Shown here: positions 47,989 to 60,239 of the stretch, piece after piece
Position numbering within the stretch: the first letter of the stretch is position 1
Layout of the letters: every line of letters begins with the position of its first letter
Assembly: GCA_013146195.2 (NCBI GenBank)
Contig: CM028377.1
Coordinates: 104,313,547-104,377,546, forward strand
Length of the DNA: 64,000 bases
Direction of reading: 5' to 3'
Source: Codonopsis lanceolata
Lineage: Eukaryota > Streptophyta > Magnoliopsida > Asterales > Campanulaceae
Made by a program: the position numbers and the translations under genes
The notes under the pieces: model-generated
Seen by the model: only the letters and a program-made list of their open reading frames with translations
What the model was told of the DNA's origin: nothing
The model's database searches: none

Positions 47989-48565
47989 CTGTATCGGCCA
48001 TTTTTCGATGATGTTCTCGAAGTTTTGTTGGCGCTTCAACGGCACCGTTAACTTGTGTGCGTAGGGGAGGATTTGTGTCTGGATCTTGAACTCATCCAGC
48101 GGCGGTTCACGATCCCACAAGTGAGAGCTGTTATCGGAGATAATCTCGAAAAGGTACTTTCAAGTAGCGGTATATGATGTTGGCCTTAATGAATTCGGAT
48201 ACCTTCGGGCATTTAAGACCTTGTAGGAAAAGCTTCACCCTTTGTGAAGTAATCGGCGGCTACTAAAACATATTCATGGCCATTAGATCCGCCGGGGTGA
48301 ATTTGGCTTATGGCGTTGATACCCAGTGTTGAGAAGGCCGAGGGGCGTGGAGTTGTATAGGACATGTGGGGGCACATCTTTGTAGATTCTGCAAAGCGTT
48401 GACATGCATCCGATGTCGCACCACCAGAATCGATCGGTTCGAGGCGTACTCAGATAGTACCCCGTCGAATGACTTTCTTTGATAGCATATGACGCTCATG
48501 TGGGGCCGCAGTACCGCCATGCGGTTGATCCATAATTTGCTTTCGAGCTTTGCTTTGATCGACAT
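47989..48565 (-). pseudogene. Tat integrase remnant
   Basis: In broken frames the minus strand reads GPHMS...YMLAKKI-like text, 'RYVRRCHQC'-like text near 48400 and HALHAP...STWGID-like text near 48320, then ISP and DYF...WVEA-like text. This is the zinc-binding and catalytic start of a Gypsy integrase. None of the frames is intact. Confidence 0.65.
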
Positions 48566-49521
48566 AGTAAGTTGAGGCCTTGATAGTGCCTCTTATCAGG
48601 TGCCAACTGTGATGCAATTGGAGGCCCATCTTCTCGGGGAGACTCTTCCCGCGCCGGGGGATAAAGATTATACGGAGGCGATTTAAGATGTCGGCATACC
48701 GGGGCTCGTGATGCCTTGAGAGGCTGCGTTGATTTGAAGCTTGTATGCCGGGAGACCTTTTCCGACTATGAATGGCTGGACTTTAGTTTCGGGGAATCGG
48801 ACTAGTGATGCCGAGTGGCGGAGCATCACGTGAATTGATTCCTATCTCGTGGCAAGTAATGGAGCGAGATAGAACCAAATCGGGGCGGTTATTAACAGCA
48901 TGGTAGAGTTGCAGCAGAGGATCCGGGTCCTCCATCTTCCTTCACTTGATTTATGATTAGGCGGAGTCTTCGTAGACTTGAGATCTTTAGCTCCCCTTTT
49001 GAGAGCTTCTTCAGGCCAGCAATACAGGCTTACATGCTGTATTGTTTGAACATTGAACTCGGCCTTATAGCCGGCGGAGTATGAGAGTCGGCAGGGTTAA
49101 CATTAACAAGATTCCTATGCCAGCTTTCTTTTTTGCTCACTCAAAGAACATTTGCCAACGAGGTGTCCTGTCGGTGATTTCGGATACGCCGTCAGGAAGC
49201 GGGCTCGGTGCATCTTCGGTCTTGAGTAGATCGGCTAAGTGGTCACACTTTGATAGGCAGATGTATTTGATAGGGTCCATCACGGATATGAGTTTGATGG
49301 ATCTTCCTTGGAGATAGTCTTAAGCCTCGAGTGGCCCAGACTAAGTCGGTGCGGCTTTTTCTAGTGCCGAATAGTTTAGCTTCGCTTCCTTGTAGCTTCC
49401 TACTTATGAAATATATGGCGTTTTCAATGTAGGAATCTTCTTTCTCTTGGGAGCATAGCCCCTGCCGAGGTGTACGTGACGGTTAAGTATATGAGGAGAG
49501 GTTTATGGGTATGAGGTGGAG

Positions 49522-50441
49522 CTAGCAGAGGGGGTTGGTAAGGTAGGCTTTTATTTTCTCAAAGAGGCTAGGCGGCACTTCACGTCCCGGACTTGATCGA
49601 TATTCTTTTTTGAGAAGTTTAAAGAGGGGCTCGCGGGTGGTAGTCAGGTATGCGATGAAGCAGGTGATGTCTTTGCAACTTAACCGACCTAGGAAGCCTT
49701 TACTTTGCCGGTGGGAGTCTTTGGGCGTGGCATTTCCAGGATGGCTTTGACTTTTCTTTGGCTCGATCTCGATACCTTGTTGTTCGGTTACTAGAAATCG
49801 AGGACTTTGCCTCTGGTAACCCCAAATGTGCATTTGGTGGGGTTAAGCTTCATTTGGTGCTTTCACGAGTCTTTCGAAGAACTTACGAAGATCTTTAATG
49901 TGAGCACCATAGGCGTCCCTTGGAATGTGCGATCATATCATCGACATAGACCTCCATCTCTTTGTGGATCATGTCATGGAAGAGGGTGGTGGCGGCCCTA
50001 CGGTAAGTGGCTCCGGCATTCTTTAATCCGAATGGCATGACATTGTAGCGATAAGTTCCCGAGGAGTAGTGAATGAAGTCTTCTCTGGTCTTCTTACGCC
50101 ATTTTGATTTGGTTATAGCCGACATGCGTCAACGAAGGATCGGACTTTGTGAGGCTGCGGCGGCATCTACACTGTCAATGTTAGGCGGGGGGAAGTCATC
50201 TTTGGCGGCAGCTTTGTTGAGGTCGCGGAAGTCTACCGCAGTCGACTTTCCGTTGGGCTTAGGAGCAGTCACTATATTGGCTCGGGTATTCAACTACCGG
50301 ATGAAGTTGGCTTGGTGTTTCATGTTTCTTCTTTGACTTGTAGTGACCATTACGGCTTGATGCGTGAGCTTTGTTTGGTAGGCGAGCATCCAGGGTATGT
50401 GAATCCGGTGCTCGACTATAAATTGGATCTAGGCCGGGCAT
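49522..50441 (-). pseudogene. Tat reverse transcriptase and RNase H remnant
   Basis: MPGLDP...HTLDARL at 50441 on is the RT start. YRYNVMPFGLKNAGATYRRA with HKEMEVYVDDMI follows (50080-49920); then FLVTEQQGIEI, KGFLGRLSCKDITCFIAYLT and a FEKIKAYLTNP block (49800-49530), the start of RNase H. The catalytic YVDD is kept, but frames shift between blocks. Confidence 0.82.
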
Positions 50442-50804
50442 ATCTTCGTAGGACCAGGCGAAGATGTCGGCGAACTCTTTGAGGAGATCAATAAGTGCCT
50501 TTCTTTACGGACCTTGGAGTAGCTGCGATTCGATTTCTTTGATTTCATTGTCGGCCCAGGTTGATGGTGGACAAGTCTTGATGGCTGGCGATGAATGGCT
50601 TGTTCTGGTACTCGGCCGACTTTGCAAGCTCAAGCAGATAATTTTTATCTTTTGGGTCCATTTAAAAGACTCATTATTATAATTATTTAATGTGTCTTTT
50701 AATGCAGGTGCAACTAAGAAATAAGCAAAAGACGTTTAGATTATTATTAAAAGCACATTGTACGGGGTTTATTACATTATTGAGGACACAGGGGTTTGAG
50801 ATCC

Positions 50805-50940
50805 TCAATTGTAGGGAGGCGGATTGGTAGATGACCAAATCAGTAAGGCTAGAGAAAGGAATAGGGGTACTCAATTTTAGGGAGGCGGATTGGTAGATGA
50901 CCAAATCAAGTAAGGCTAGAGGAAAGGAATAGGGGTAATA
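50805..50940. repeat. 66-bp tandem duplication
   Basis: TCAATTGTAGGGAGGCGG at 50805 and TCAATTTTAGGGAGGCGG at 50871, each followed by ATTGGTAGATGACCAAATCA and AAAGGAATAGGGGTA. Confidence 0.85.
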
Positions 50941-51249
50941 TATCCGAAGCGGTCCACGGATCTGCGGAGCGTCAAAAGTGGGCCGATCGTAGGTATACTA
51001 GTTCTGAGGGTTTATTAGAAATGGACTCAAACTTCAGAGGAGCTTTTTTTTTTTTTTTTTGAGAAGTGCCTTTATCCATCATACCCGGGGAAACGTTCCC
51101 CAAATTTTCATTAGAAACTTCTTGGTTAAGGATTCTAAGCATCGTGGTTTTCACATCTTCGATGTCGGCCTCAATTTGCGAGCGGAAAGTTGGGTTTTGG
51201 TATATGTTAATTTGGATTTAGGAAAAGCTGGGTTATTTTACGGTTGAAG

Positions 51250-51840
51250 GTAGGGATGCGAGGCTGGTGGATTTTGGGCGGTATATGGGTTACGGGTTAA
51301 TGGAATTTGGGCATTATAAGGATTAAAATTTGGATATGGGTATTGGGTTGGATAAAGGTCTTGGGTTATTGGGTTTTGGATAATAGAGGGATTTTGGTTT
51401 GGATAAGGATTTTTGGGGCTGGATATGAATTTTGGGCAGGATATGGATTTTTGGCTGGATAAGGATTCCGGGCTGGATAGGGATATTGGGCTGGATATGG
51501 ATATTGAATTGGATAAGGATTTTGGATTGTGGATTTTTGGTAGCTGGATTTTGGGCGGGATAGGGATGTTGGGTTGGATAAGGATTAAGGTAGGATAAGG
51601 AGGGTGTGATGAAAAAGGGTTAAATTTTTGGTAATAATAGGCATTTGGGTGGGTTGGTGTTTGGTGGGAAGTTGGATTTGGAGGAACATGGAGGGTTGAT
51701 GCTTCTTGGGGGGCTGTGGCGGAATTTGTTCATTTTGTTGCCAGCTGCTCGGATCTGTATTTTCTGTATTGATTCTGCCCTTGTCTGATATGATACTGAT
51801 ACCCTCTGTTCTGATTTCTGCACTTGTTTTCCTTATCAAT
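51250..51840 (-). pseudogene. Tat gag-like region with proline/tyrosine repeats
   Basis: On the minus strand 51600-51290 encodes repeated NPYPAQ/YPYPAQ-like units in one or two frames. Upstream lies glutamine/proline-rich text (PPQPPKKHQPS, 51740-51690). The position between the 5' LTR and RT suggests part of gag, but no conserved gag domain was recognised. Confidence 0.5.
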
Positions 51841-53269
51841 CGACCAGTACTATTTTTGCCTTTCCAAACTTGGGCCAGTGTTTGTGAGGAAAGTGGGTTT
51901 GGTAGGTATCAGAAGGTTGGCTGAAGGCTATCTGGGCTTGAAGTACAGCGTGCCTTTTTATTAGTATTTTATTATTAATTTATTATCATGTTCCCTACAA
52001 TTGACCGGATAAGCACCTGCTTTATTTTGACAGTCTCAGGACTTTTCCTGGAACAGTGGATTCTTTTTCCAAAGTATAGGACCAACGTATTCCACACGCT
52101 TTTCGACTCCCAGGGCTGGTGGTCTAGGCGAAGGGCCTACTCTCTTTCGGGATCCACCATCCGAAATGATCTAGGTCGAGCATCTGAGAATTATAAATCA
52201 GCCCCTGTTTATTGTTTATTGTCTATTTTTTTTTTGTGCGCACTTATTATGTATTTTTTTTGAACTTGCGCATTTTTTTTTACATATATATTTTTTTCTG
52301 ATTTTTGTTTTTGATGATTTTTTTTTACAGGGGTTGACCCACAATTCAAAAATGCAAAAACCGGTCGGTCTGCGAAGTGTCCTGAAAAACTATATGCATT
52401 CTAACGTTGGCTTATGCGGGGGTAGGTGGCCATGGTGTAGGGTAACGATTCGGAATATATTTACATGCGTGCACGTGTGTGCGATATCTAGAAAGCGATA
52501 AAGCCTTTATTTATTTCTGATATGTATGAAAAAATAGAAACAAATTATGGCTGTCTTCTTTGTTTGTGTGGATTTTCTCGGCTTTTTAGTTTGGCGAGAG
52601 CAATGCACATCACATTAAGAAATAGAAAGAAAAGTGGGAAACTATCTATCCTATTAATTACAAATTTTGGTCCTATGCCCCCAAAATAAAATGACATAAT
52701 GAATCTTGAGATGTACAAATATAAAAATTTACATAATAAAGTGAAAAAGAAAAATGAACTGAAAGAAATAAATGAAAGAAAATAGAGCCGGAAGTAAAGC
52801 CCCAGCTCTTTTGTTGTGCTGCCCGGAATTTATTGTAATATATGTAATATATATATATTTTTTTTTTTGATTTTTCGATTTTTTTTTTGTATATATATAT
52901 GTATATAATAGTGTTTGAAGGCTTTTGATCGGCCAAATGCAGCGGCGTTGTATGCTCGGCGATACCACACTCTATTGAGAATGCTTTAAGGGTATCAATG
53001 GAGTTTCCGCCAATATACTTAGACCGTCCTTATATATATATATATAATTTTTTTTTATTTTGAATTTTTTTTTAATACTCTCGAACATGCACATGTGAAT
53101 CTCAGGAGCGAGGCTGCTGCCAGATGAAGGATCATATCCACAAATATAGCCACGGCCGTAATGGGAACACTTTATTGAAATGCGTAAATTAATATAACGA
53201 GCATATTGCAGCCAAAAACAAAGAAAAGCCAAAAAAAGGTTTTATTTTATGAGTCTAGCCCTCCATTTT

Positions 53270-55034
53270 AAAAATAAAACAACTCCCAATGAGTCGCCCT
53301 TGTGAGGTTCGGGATGTGCTCAGCGCCCAGCGCCAGGATAGGGGTGCTGGCGTGCGTGCGGATGCGGGACACCACTGCTCTCGTTCCACCCTCCCTTGTT
53401 TAGGGAAGACGAAATCAAAGTGCGAGAGGAGTCTTTGTCTATAGCACGTTGGAATGTGCCTCGGTTGCCTTGAGTGGATTTTGTATCCAAAATGGGAACT
53501 AAAGGTTTCCACATGTCAGGTTATCCCTTATTTCGTGGATAACAGGATATGGGAATGCATTACCTTTCCATTCTCATTCTCCCCTTTTTTCTGTCAGGGG
53601 ATAATAGAGAAGTGCAAGAAAAGATATTGCGACGCCCCCACTTATGGATTTAATAAAATGGCCTTATGGCCCAGTCAGATCACTATGGGAGCTAGAGGCC
53701 CCATTGGATCTGAAAGTTTTAAAGTCGCCACCTTTATTTTAAGGCAAAAATAAAGGAAAACCGAAAGAAAACCGAGATTTTAGAAAACGGGTTCGGGGCT
53801 AAGTTACGAGTTGGGAAGGTGCTAGGCACCCAACTCGCCCTTTCGATCTCAAAGCGTTTTTGGTGAAATATGCTCATTGTTATATTAATCTAGCAAATAA
53901 ATAAGGTCTTATTTTGACAAGGGAAAATTAAGCAGATACATTCGTGGCTACATTATTCTGGACTCGCGGTAGTCCTCCTTCCAATAATTACAAACACATT
54001 TAAGAATATTTGGCCATAATAATGGCTTTTTACAAAATATTTTCTAATCTAATCAGGCGGCACAACGGCTTATATTGGCTACATTGTGCGGATTTAAAAT
54101 ACAACTTTTGAAAATAAATAAAAGGAAAAAATACAAATGGAATAATAAAAATAAGCCCTTAAAGGTATTACCTTTTAGAGCGGTGGTGTGCTTCGCTCGT
54201 CCTCTCGCGGGAGAGGAGTCTTTTTTTTTGAATGGACTAGAATTGGATTTGAGCTGGATTTTGAGCGGATTTGAGCGGATTTTGAGCTGGATTTGAGGTG
54301 GGGCTTGTCAACTCGGGCGAGTGGTTTTGGGGCTTGTCAGGGCGAGTTTTGGCTTTTCGGTTGGGCGGAACCTAGACTTAAGTTTTGATTTTTTTAGCTC
54401 GTTACTCGGGCAGAGTAACGGCAGGGTATATATTTAGGTGTATTTTTGTGTGTGCGTGTTTATGTATTTGTTGTATGTGTGTGTGTGCGGGTTGTGTGTG
54501 TGAGTGGGGCTGCCGGGTTTGAGGGAGTATATGTGAGTGTGTGCGAGTGAGTGAGGGAGTATTTTATTTGGGTAAAGTGGTCCGTGGAGGAGAGTATTTG
54601 TGGGATTGGGTTTGTGAGAGAAATGAGGGAGTGGGGCGGTGAGTGGACGTCGGGAGTGGGAGTTTGTGAGGAGTTCTTTGGGTATTGAGGGAGAAAGAGG
54701 CTGGGCTTTTTGGAATTGTGGGAAATGGGGGAGTATATATAGGTAGGATGAATTGCTTAGGGAGTAAGGAGGGGAAAGAGGCGGCTGAGGTTTTTCTTTT
54801 CTTTTTGTTTTTTCTTTCTTTGTTTTTCTTTGTTTTTATTCTTTTTTTCGTTTCTTTTCTTTGTTTTTTTGATTTCTTTTGTTTTTGTTTTTCTTTTTTT
54901 TTTGTTTTTTTTTCTTTTTATTCTTTTTCTTTTTTGTACCTTTTCTCCTGAAACATACAAGAAATATTTAGTAGTCCATTTTACAATATTTATTGGACAA
55001 TATAAAATAGGGGTACGAATTTGGGGTGTCTACA
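53270..55034 (-). repeat. Tat 5' LTR (inner boundary uncertain)
   Basis: The outer end reads TGTAGACACCCCAAATTCG on the minus strand. Inside are GAGTCGCCACC...TTTATTTTAAGG with AACCGA (53700-53790) and GTTACGAGTTGGGAAGGTGC with GGCACCCAACTCGCCC (53800-53850), words I recall from Ogre/Tat terminal or leader regions. A T-rich tract (54790-54945) and GT-rich stretches near 54460-54500 lie within. The leader at 52260-53270 has further T-rich and TA runs. Confidence 0.6.
54790..54945. repeat. Long T-rich low-complexity tract
   Basis: About 155 bases built almost only of T with scattered C and G (TTTTCTTTT, TTTGTTTTT). It gives false open frames on both strands (all F/L or all K). Confidence 0.9.
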
Positions 55035-55528
55035 CTCGCATCTGGATTGGTACAGGGAAAGATCAAGGGTTTTGGCAAGCCTTAGAGTTCGAGGGCAATA
55101 TTAATTATTGTGTAGGTTGTGGTCTTTTTGGACACACAAAGCAATTTTGTCGTAAAAACATACGCGGTGGGGATAGGAGTACCCCAGTTCATAAAACAAA
55201 GAATGTTCCGATAGAAAAGCCGAATATGATTTCTGCCGAAGGCAAAGATGCTTCTCCACAAGAGATTGTCACTGCTGGGTGTAAAGTCTCTGAGCAGAAG
55301 GCTCGTTGGCAACCAGTGTCCGAGCCGAAGGGGTTACATAATGCCTCTACATCCAATGCCAAGAATGACAAAGGGTGTCCTATTGAAGTAAAGGTGATTG
55401 ATCTTGTTGATAAGCAAGATAACGTGTGTCACAAGGAGAATCAAAGTAAGGTGGAAAATTGTAATCCCTCGGTGGCAACCAAAAACGACGGAGGCGGGGT
55501 GAGCACCTCTAATCCTTTTGACGTTTGA
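55035..55528 (+). pseudogene. LINE ORF1 C-terminal fragment with zinc knuckle
   Basis: Plus-strand text WQALEFEGNINYCVGCGLFG, then HTKQFCRKNI, is the CCHC knuckle (C-x2-C-x4-H-x4-C) typical of plant LINE ORF1 proteins. A long polar linker follows, ending STSNPFDV and a stop at 55526-55528. The upstream part was separated by the Tat element, whose LTR ends exactly at 55034. Directly downstream an Athila element begins, so ORF2 is not adjacent. Confidence 0.78.
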
Positions 55529-55560
55529 TTGATGTTTTATTTAATCTTTTTCCTTGCAAG

Positions 55561-56823
55561 TGAACAAGACTATTATAGAATAGTATTGGAAGCAAGGGTC
55601 GAACCCACAGAGACAAGTGATCACGAACAGTGCAATTTATCGATAGCAATTTATTAACCTAAGGGGGTTTTATGTTTAATTATACTCTAAACTACTAGTT
55701 ATAGATGTTTAACTAATTAGACAGTAATAATAGATATGAAGATATTATGGTGGGTGGCAATCTAGGATTCAGGGTTTCACTTGTATCTCCTTTATGTTCA
55801 ATTCATAATAATGTCATTCAATGTCTTGGGTTCGTTCACTAAAAATAGATATAGTACGTTGAACAATTGGTTCGGCCTCCATCCCATAAAATTCATCCAT
55901 TCTATATCCTAAGCACGAGGCGTTTAATCTAGTTGTCACCTAGATTTATGATCTATCTGTCACCTAGATCATGTAAGAACCCGGTCCTAACTTATCACTC
56001 TCGTGCATCGATAGGTCCAATTTATTGTGTTGGTGAGCCAATGTACGACATATGAACTTGGTCATGCAGTTATCCGCACCTCTAAGCCTTTATTATTTGC
56101 GATTACATTCATTTTTTCAAAGCAAAATAATATAGGGATTGATAGACAATACAATCAACAAGCATTGAATGAACATATATATAAGAATCAAAACATAAAT
56201 TTGATACAAGTTACCTCCCACCTCCTAGATTATGGATGATTTAGTTCATCATAGACAATGAAACGAGCACATGGAGATGATCGGATACATGATTTGATCT
56301 TCAATACTTGAAATTACAAAATCTAACTATGTTATACAATTTAAAACTACCTAAAATCTATTAAAGAGAGCTTCCAGCCGTCCCCTCTTCTCTGGCTCGG
56401 CCTCTGTCTTCTATATATACTCGGGAGTTGTAATTGGATCGAATGATTGTGTGAAAATCTGAATAAGTCGCATTCTGACCACATTGCGGTCGCAAGGTCT
56501 TTGGTACCTGCGTCTCGGTGATGGTGACCTTTTGATTTCTTGGTTCTTGGCTCGAGGACCCGTCTTGCCTACCTTGCGGTCGCAGGTGCAGAGGCACCTG
56601 CGCAAGGTGTCCAATGATAACAGTTTTTATCTTTTTTTCATTTTTCCTTTTCGGCCCTTCTTGAAATTTGCACTTAAAACCCTGGAGTTTCGCGTATTTT
56701 CACTAATAACCCTGAAACTTATAAAACTCACCGACAACATATATTAGTAGCCAAAAGCCTCGTAAAATAGCATAATTTAAGTCATAGAAGCATATAAAAT
56801 CGACGTATAAAATACATCGATCA
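55561..56823 (-). repeat. Athila 3' LTR
   Basis: On the minus strand it starts TGATCGATG right after the polypurine tract and ends near ...CTTGTTCA (55561). It contains GGTCGAACCCACAGAGAC (plus strand, about 55598), a phrase common in plant Gypsy LTRs, and a 38-base stem-loop at 56571-56608. A shorter relative lies at 4850-5512. The outer end is set from TGA...TCA symmetry only. Confidence 0.72.
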
Positions 56824-56842
56824 AATACCCCCAAACTTAAAC
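56824..56842 (-). promoter_or_regulatory. Athila 3' polypurine tract
   Basis: Minus strand AAGTTTGGGGGTATT just upstream of the LTR start. It is the expected plus-strand primer. Two similar tracts occur further upstream in the element (59017-59034 and 61027-61042). Confidence 0.78.
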
Positions 56843-59010
56843 TTTGCTCGTCCACGAGTAAACAATAAACTTATAAGTACAAAAGCATATAAATAACAAA
56901 AATTAAAATCTTTTTGGAGGGTGACACTATTTACACTCCTCTATAAACCCACAAACTCAAGGAGATTCTTTCGAGTCACTCGACTATGCAGATAAATACA
57001 AAAACAGATAAATACAAAAGCAATTAAAAATAAAAACTACACTAAAAATAAAACATAAAATCTTTTTGGCTTCATCTCAAGATATAAGTGTATGGCATGC
57101 ATGTAATCTCAGTTTGGTGCTCACCACATATATGCAAGCTTAGTCATATAAAATCAACTAGTCTTTTCTTAAGACTGCTATTACTTCTAATTTCTCCGTG
57201 TGTGTGTGATCACCAATCTTAAAGAATATCTTAACTAAAACAGTTTTATTAAGCTAAACACCACATTCATATGAAAATTGAAATTTAAGAGAAAATCATG
57301 CATTAAGAATTATGAGATCTACCATCCAAACCCGATTCGATTCTGACAGAGAAAGGTCCCATTTAAAAGACTTATACATCCATCCCATGCACTTCTATGT
57401 ATGTCATACAATGCTCTCCTATCCCAATGACTTGTAATAGCTAAGATTATGCTAACACAGTGAGCTTTAGGGTGAATAATAATGATTATGAAGTGTGTGA
57501 TCAATTTCATGTTACTCACTTGACAGTTAAAACAACATAAGCATTGGCAAGAAGATCATTAGGTCTTTATTAGCTTGTAATGTAAGGCCAAGGTGTTGGG
57601 GGATATGAAGGAAAGGAATTAGAATTCAAAGTGAGAGAGTAAGACTACCCTTTTATCCCTCATACTTCCAAGCAAAAGGAAGTTTTCCCTATTTAGGCTA
57701 GGACTGCAGACCCAAGTGGAGGGGTGTTTTTTATTACTTTTCAGTTTTCTTCTTCCCCCCCCCCCCAAACTTGTTTTGGGCAGTATCTTCTTCTAAAAAT
57801 ATCACATCATTCCAATCAGCAGAATTTTTCTAACATATTTTTCTCTTGAAAGCTATGCTTCCATTTGAATCTTTGTTTACACTCTTCTTCTTCCGTTTCA
57901 TTTTTCGTCGATACATAATTTTTCTCTTTTTTTTTCTTTTTTTTTTCGACGACGAAAAGAAGAAGTTTTCCGAAAAATAGCCTAACTGAAAAGAAGTGGT
58001 CTCCTAGAATCAATTTCCCACCCACATCCTACTCTCTCAAAGGGTAGGCTAAAAGTGTATAGGCTTAAGGGTTAAGTTAATGTGGGTAATAGAAATGATG
58101 GCGAATGGGGGTTTCAATAGTGTGCTTAGCACACTCAATTCTTTTTCATTAGGCTCAAAGGGGACACTAGGGATATATATAGTATAGTTCAGGGAATATT
58201 TAGGCTCTAACGTTCCAAAGATGACCTAAGTCATTTCTTAATACCAAATGCTCATATAGTATTTAAAGCAAGTAAGACAACACAAAATATCATATCAACT
58301 ATGGGAATTGGGGTTGAGTGTTTAGCATCCTTCACTGGATTTCAATAAGCATTAAGCTAAGGCAGATGGTAGGGACAATTGAGACTAACATGCATACACG
58401 GTTCGAAAGTGCTTGAGATATATAAATGAGAAAAATCCAAGGGATCTAACTATAATGCAATTGACCCTAAGTTACAATTTAATGCAACAATTATGTTCGA
58501 ATGGCTATGCATCATATTCTTGTGCATATCTTGTTGAAGTGAGATAGGTGTTATAAACTCTATAAAACTATTCTAATCAATCCATAATTATGACTGGTGT
58601 CAGTGCATGAAGAATTTGGATAAAAGTAAAAGTTTCACAAAATTAAGTAAAATCCAGAGGGATCTATGGACTAATTATGCGGTTCATTTCACTAATCTCC
58701 TCATTGACTACGACTAGCATTACCACACCTAAACTCGAGGATGAATATTTTGAATTAAAATATTTTTTTTATATATTTTTTAAAGAAATTGGGAGATGAT
58801 GACGATGACACAATTGTTAGGACCCTAAAGGTCCTTTCTATTATAGTATTCTGGTCATGCCAACAACTCCGAAAATAAGAAAAAAAAATAAAACAGGAAA
58901 AATAGGGTGAAGAGTTAAATGGTCATCAAGAAAAGAAATTTTCTTTCACCCTAAAAACATAGCCTAACTCCATTCCTCGTTAGGCTAGGACCTGCTAAGA
59001 CAAAGAGTTT
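56843..59010 (-). other. Athila noncoding 3' region
   Basis: About 2.2 kb without a supported gene, with poly-C (about 57757) and poly-T runs. Long noncoding stretches between env-like ORF and LTR are usual in Athila elements. Confidence 0.6.
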
Positions 59011-59047
59011 TAAATCCCCCTCCCCAAACTTAATTTCTATTTTGTCC

Positions 59048-60156
59048 TCAAAATAGAGGAGCAAATGAGAGGATTGATGGGGTAGGACAAATATCAAAAG
59101 GAGATAGCGGGTCCACCTTACGAAAGAGGACGTAACTTGGGCCTCGACTCACGGTGAGTCGGGCGGAAATAATGAGCGAGGGGCGAAACTTCGGGGATCG
59201 TGCCGGGGAGGAATCCATACAGATTGGAAAGATTTTGTCCCACGGTATTGGCCCAAAAAAAATCGATGCAGTCGCACGCATTTGTGCCAGCTAGCGACTC
59301 ATCATATCATTTTGGAGGGCGACTTCCTCCAACTTTGTTGGAGATCTCCACGAGTGGGTCCTCTTCCTCCTCTTCAGGTTCCTCCTCTTGAGGAACCCTC
59401 ACTCTCATTGCTGGCGGTGATGTTCAAACAAAATGGCCTCGTAATGGCCGGACCCGGCCTTGCCTCTCGCGTGTTTGGGCATTTTGGGCTCTCACGCTTG
59501 CCCCTACACAAATCGGTAATCAAATGCGAGGAGCGAACCCGCATTCGTCGTACCTCTAATAAGGGTATTGATTTGGTGGTTGATCAAGCGACCAACATCA
59601 ATAGACCCACCGATCATAATGGTGTAGGTCAAGGCAGCCCTCTCCCAATTCACGTGTTTTGGTGACTTGAGGGCATGAGGCGTCATAAACAAATTTATAC
59701 GGGCTTGGCGTGTCTTGGAGGAAGGACTCTCTCATGGTGCGTGGTACAAATGGTGGGTTACGGTTATAGGACCACTCCACACCGGGGAGAGCGATGGCGG
59801 CATTGACCACCTCGGCGAGGGATACGGCGGTTGAGGTGTGTGCTATAGTCATCGGCACCAACCGCAAAGTTGGAGGTGCCGAAATAAGTGATAATGCTTT
59901 GGGACGAAAAATTGACTACGATGCCCCTAACACTAACAGTGTCTAACACACCGCCATCTATGCTAATGTCGCCATTAGCATAGAATTCTCGGACAATAGG
60001 GACTACAGCATCCCTTGGCGGAGAATCCAACAAAATCCCCCACCTACGAGCTATCATATTGGGACGGAGGCCAAAGCCTTCAGCCTGGAATCCCTTTTCG
60101 AGCACCAAGGACTTGGAGAACTTAGCCGTGTACCTTCCTGATGCCTCGTAGGACAC
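59048..60156 (-). pseudogene. Athila env-like ORF remnant
   Basis: Pieces at 60156-59764 (SKSLVLEKGFQAEGF, VREFYANGDISIDGGV, VRGIVVNFSSQSIITYFG), 59867-59598 and 59281-59048 lie in different frames. The text is of the same 'putative plant transposon protein' type as the Copia env-like ORFs in this window (compare FYAN and the V-R-G block in both). Frameshifts near 59870 and 59600 break it. Function unknown. Confidence 0.65.
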
Positions 60157-60239
60157 GAATCGAGTGATGTCAAAATTATGCTCCTCCTCCTAAGCGGGGC
60201 CGGAGGATGAAGCGCCAGTATTTCTACGCTCATTTTTGT

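Larger units (their letters stand above)
47989..55034 (-). mobile_element. Tat-type Ty3/Gypsy element, degraded
   Basis: Minus strand, reading from the right: LTR beginning TGTAGACACCCC at 55034, leader, gag-like repeats (about 51840-51250), RT/RNase H (50441-49522) and integrase (48565-47989), stopped by the gap. The gene order and the YVDDMI motif fit the Tat group, which includes Ogre and Retand. Coding parts are heavily frameshifted. The 3' LTR should lie in or beyond the gap. Confidence 0.8.

Noticed and set aside
54685..54960. Phenylalanine-rich and lysine-rich open frames on the two strands
   Set aside because: Both are translations of the same T-rich low-complexity tract.
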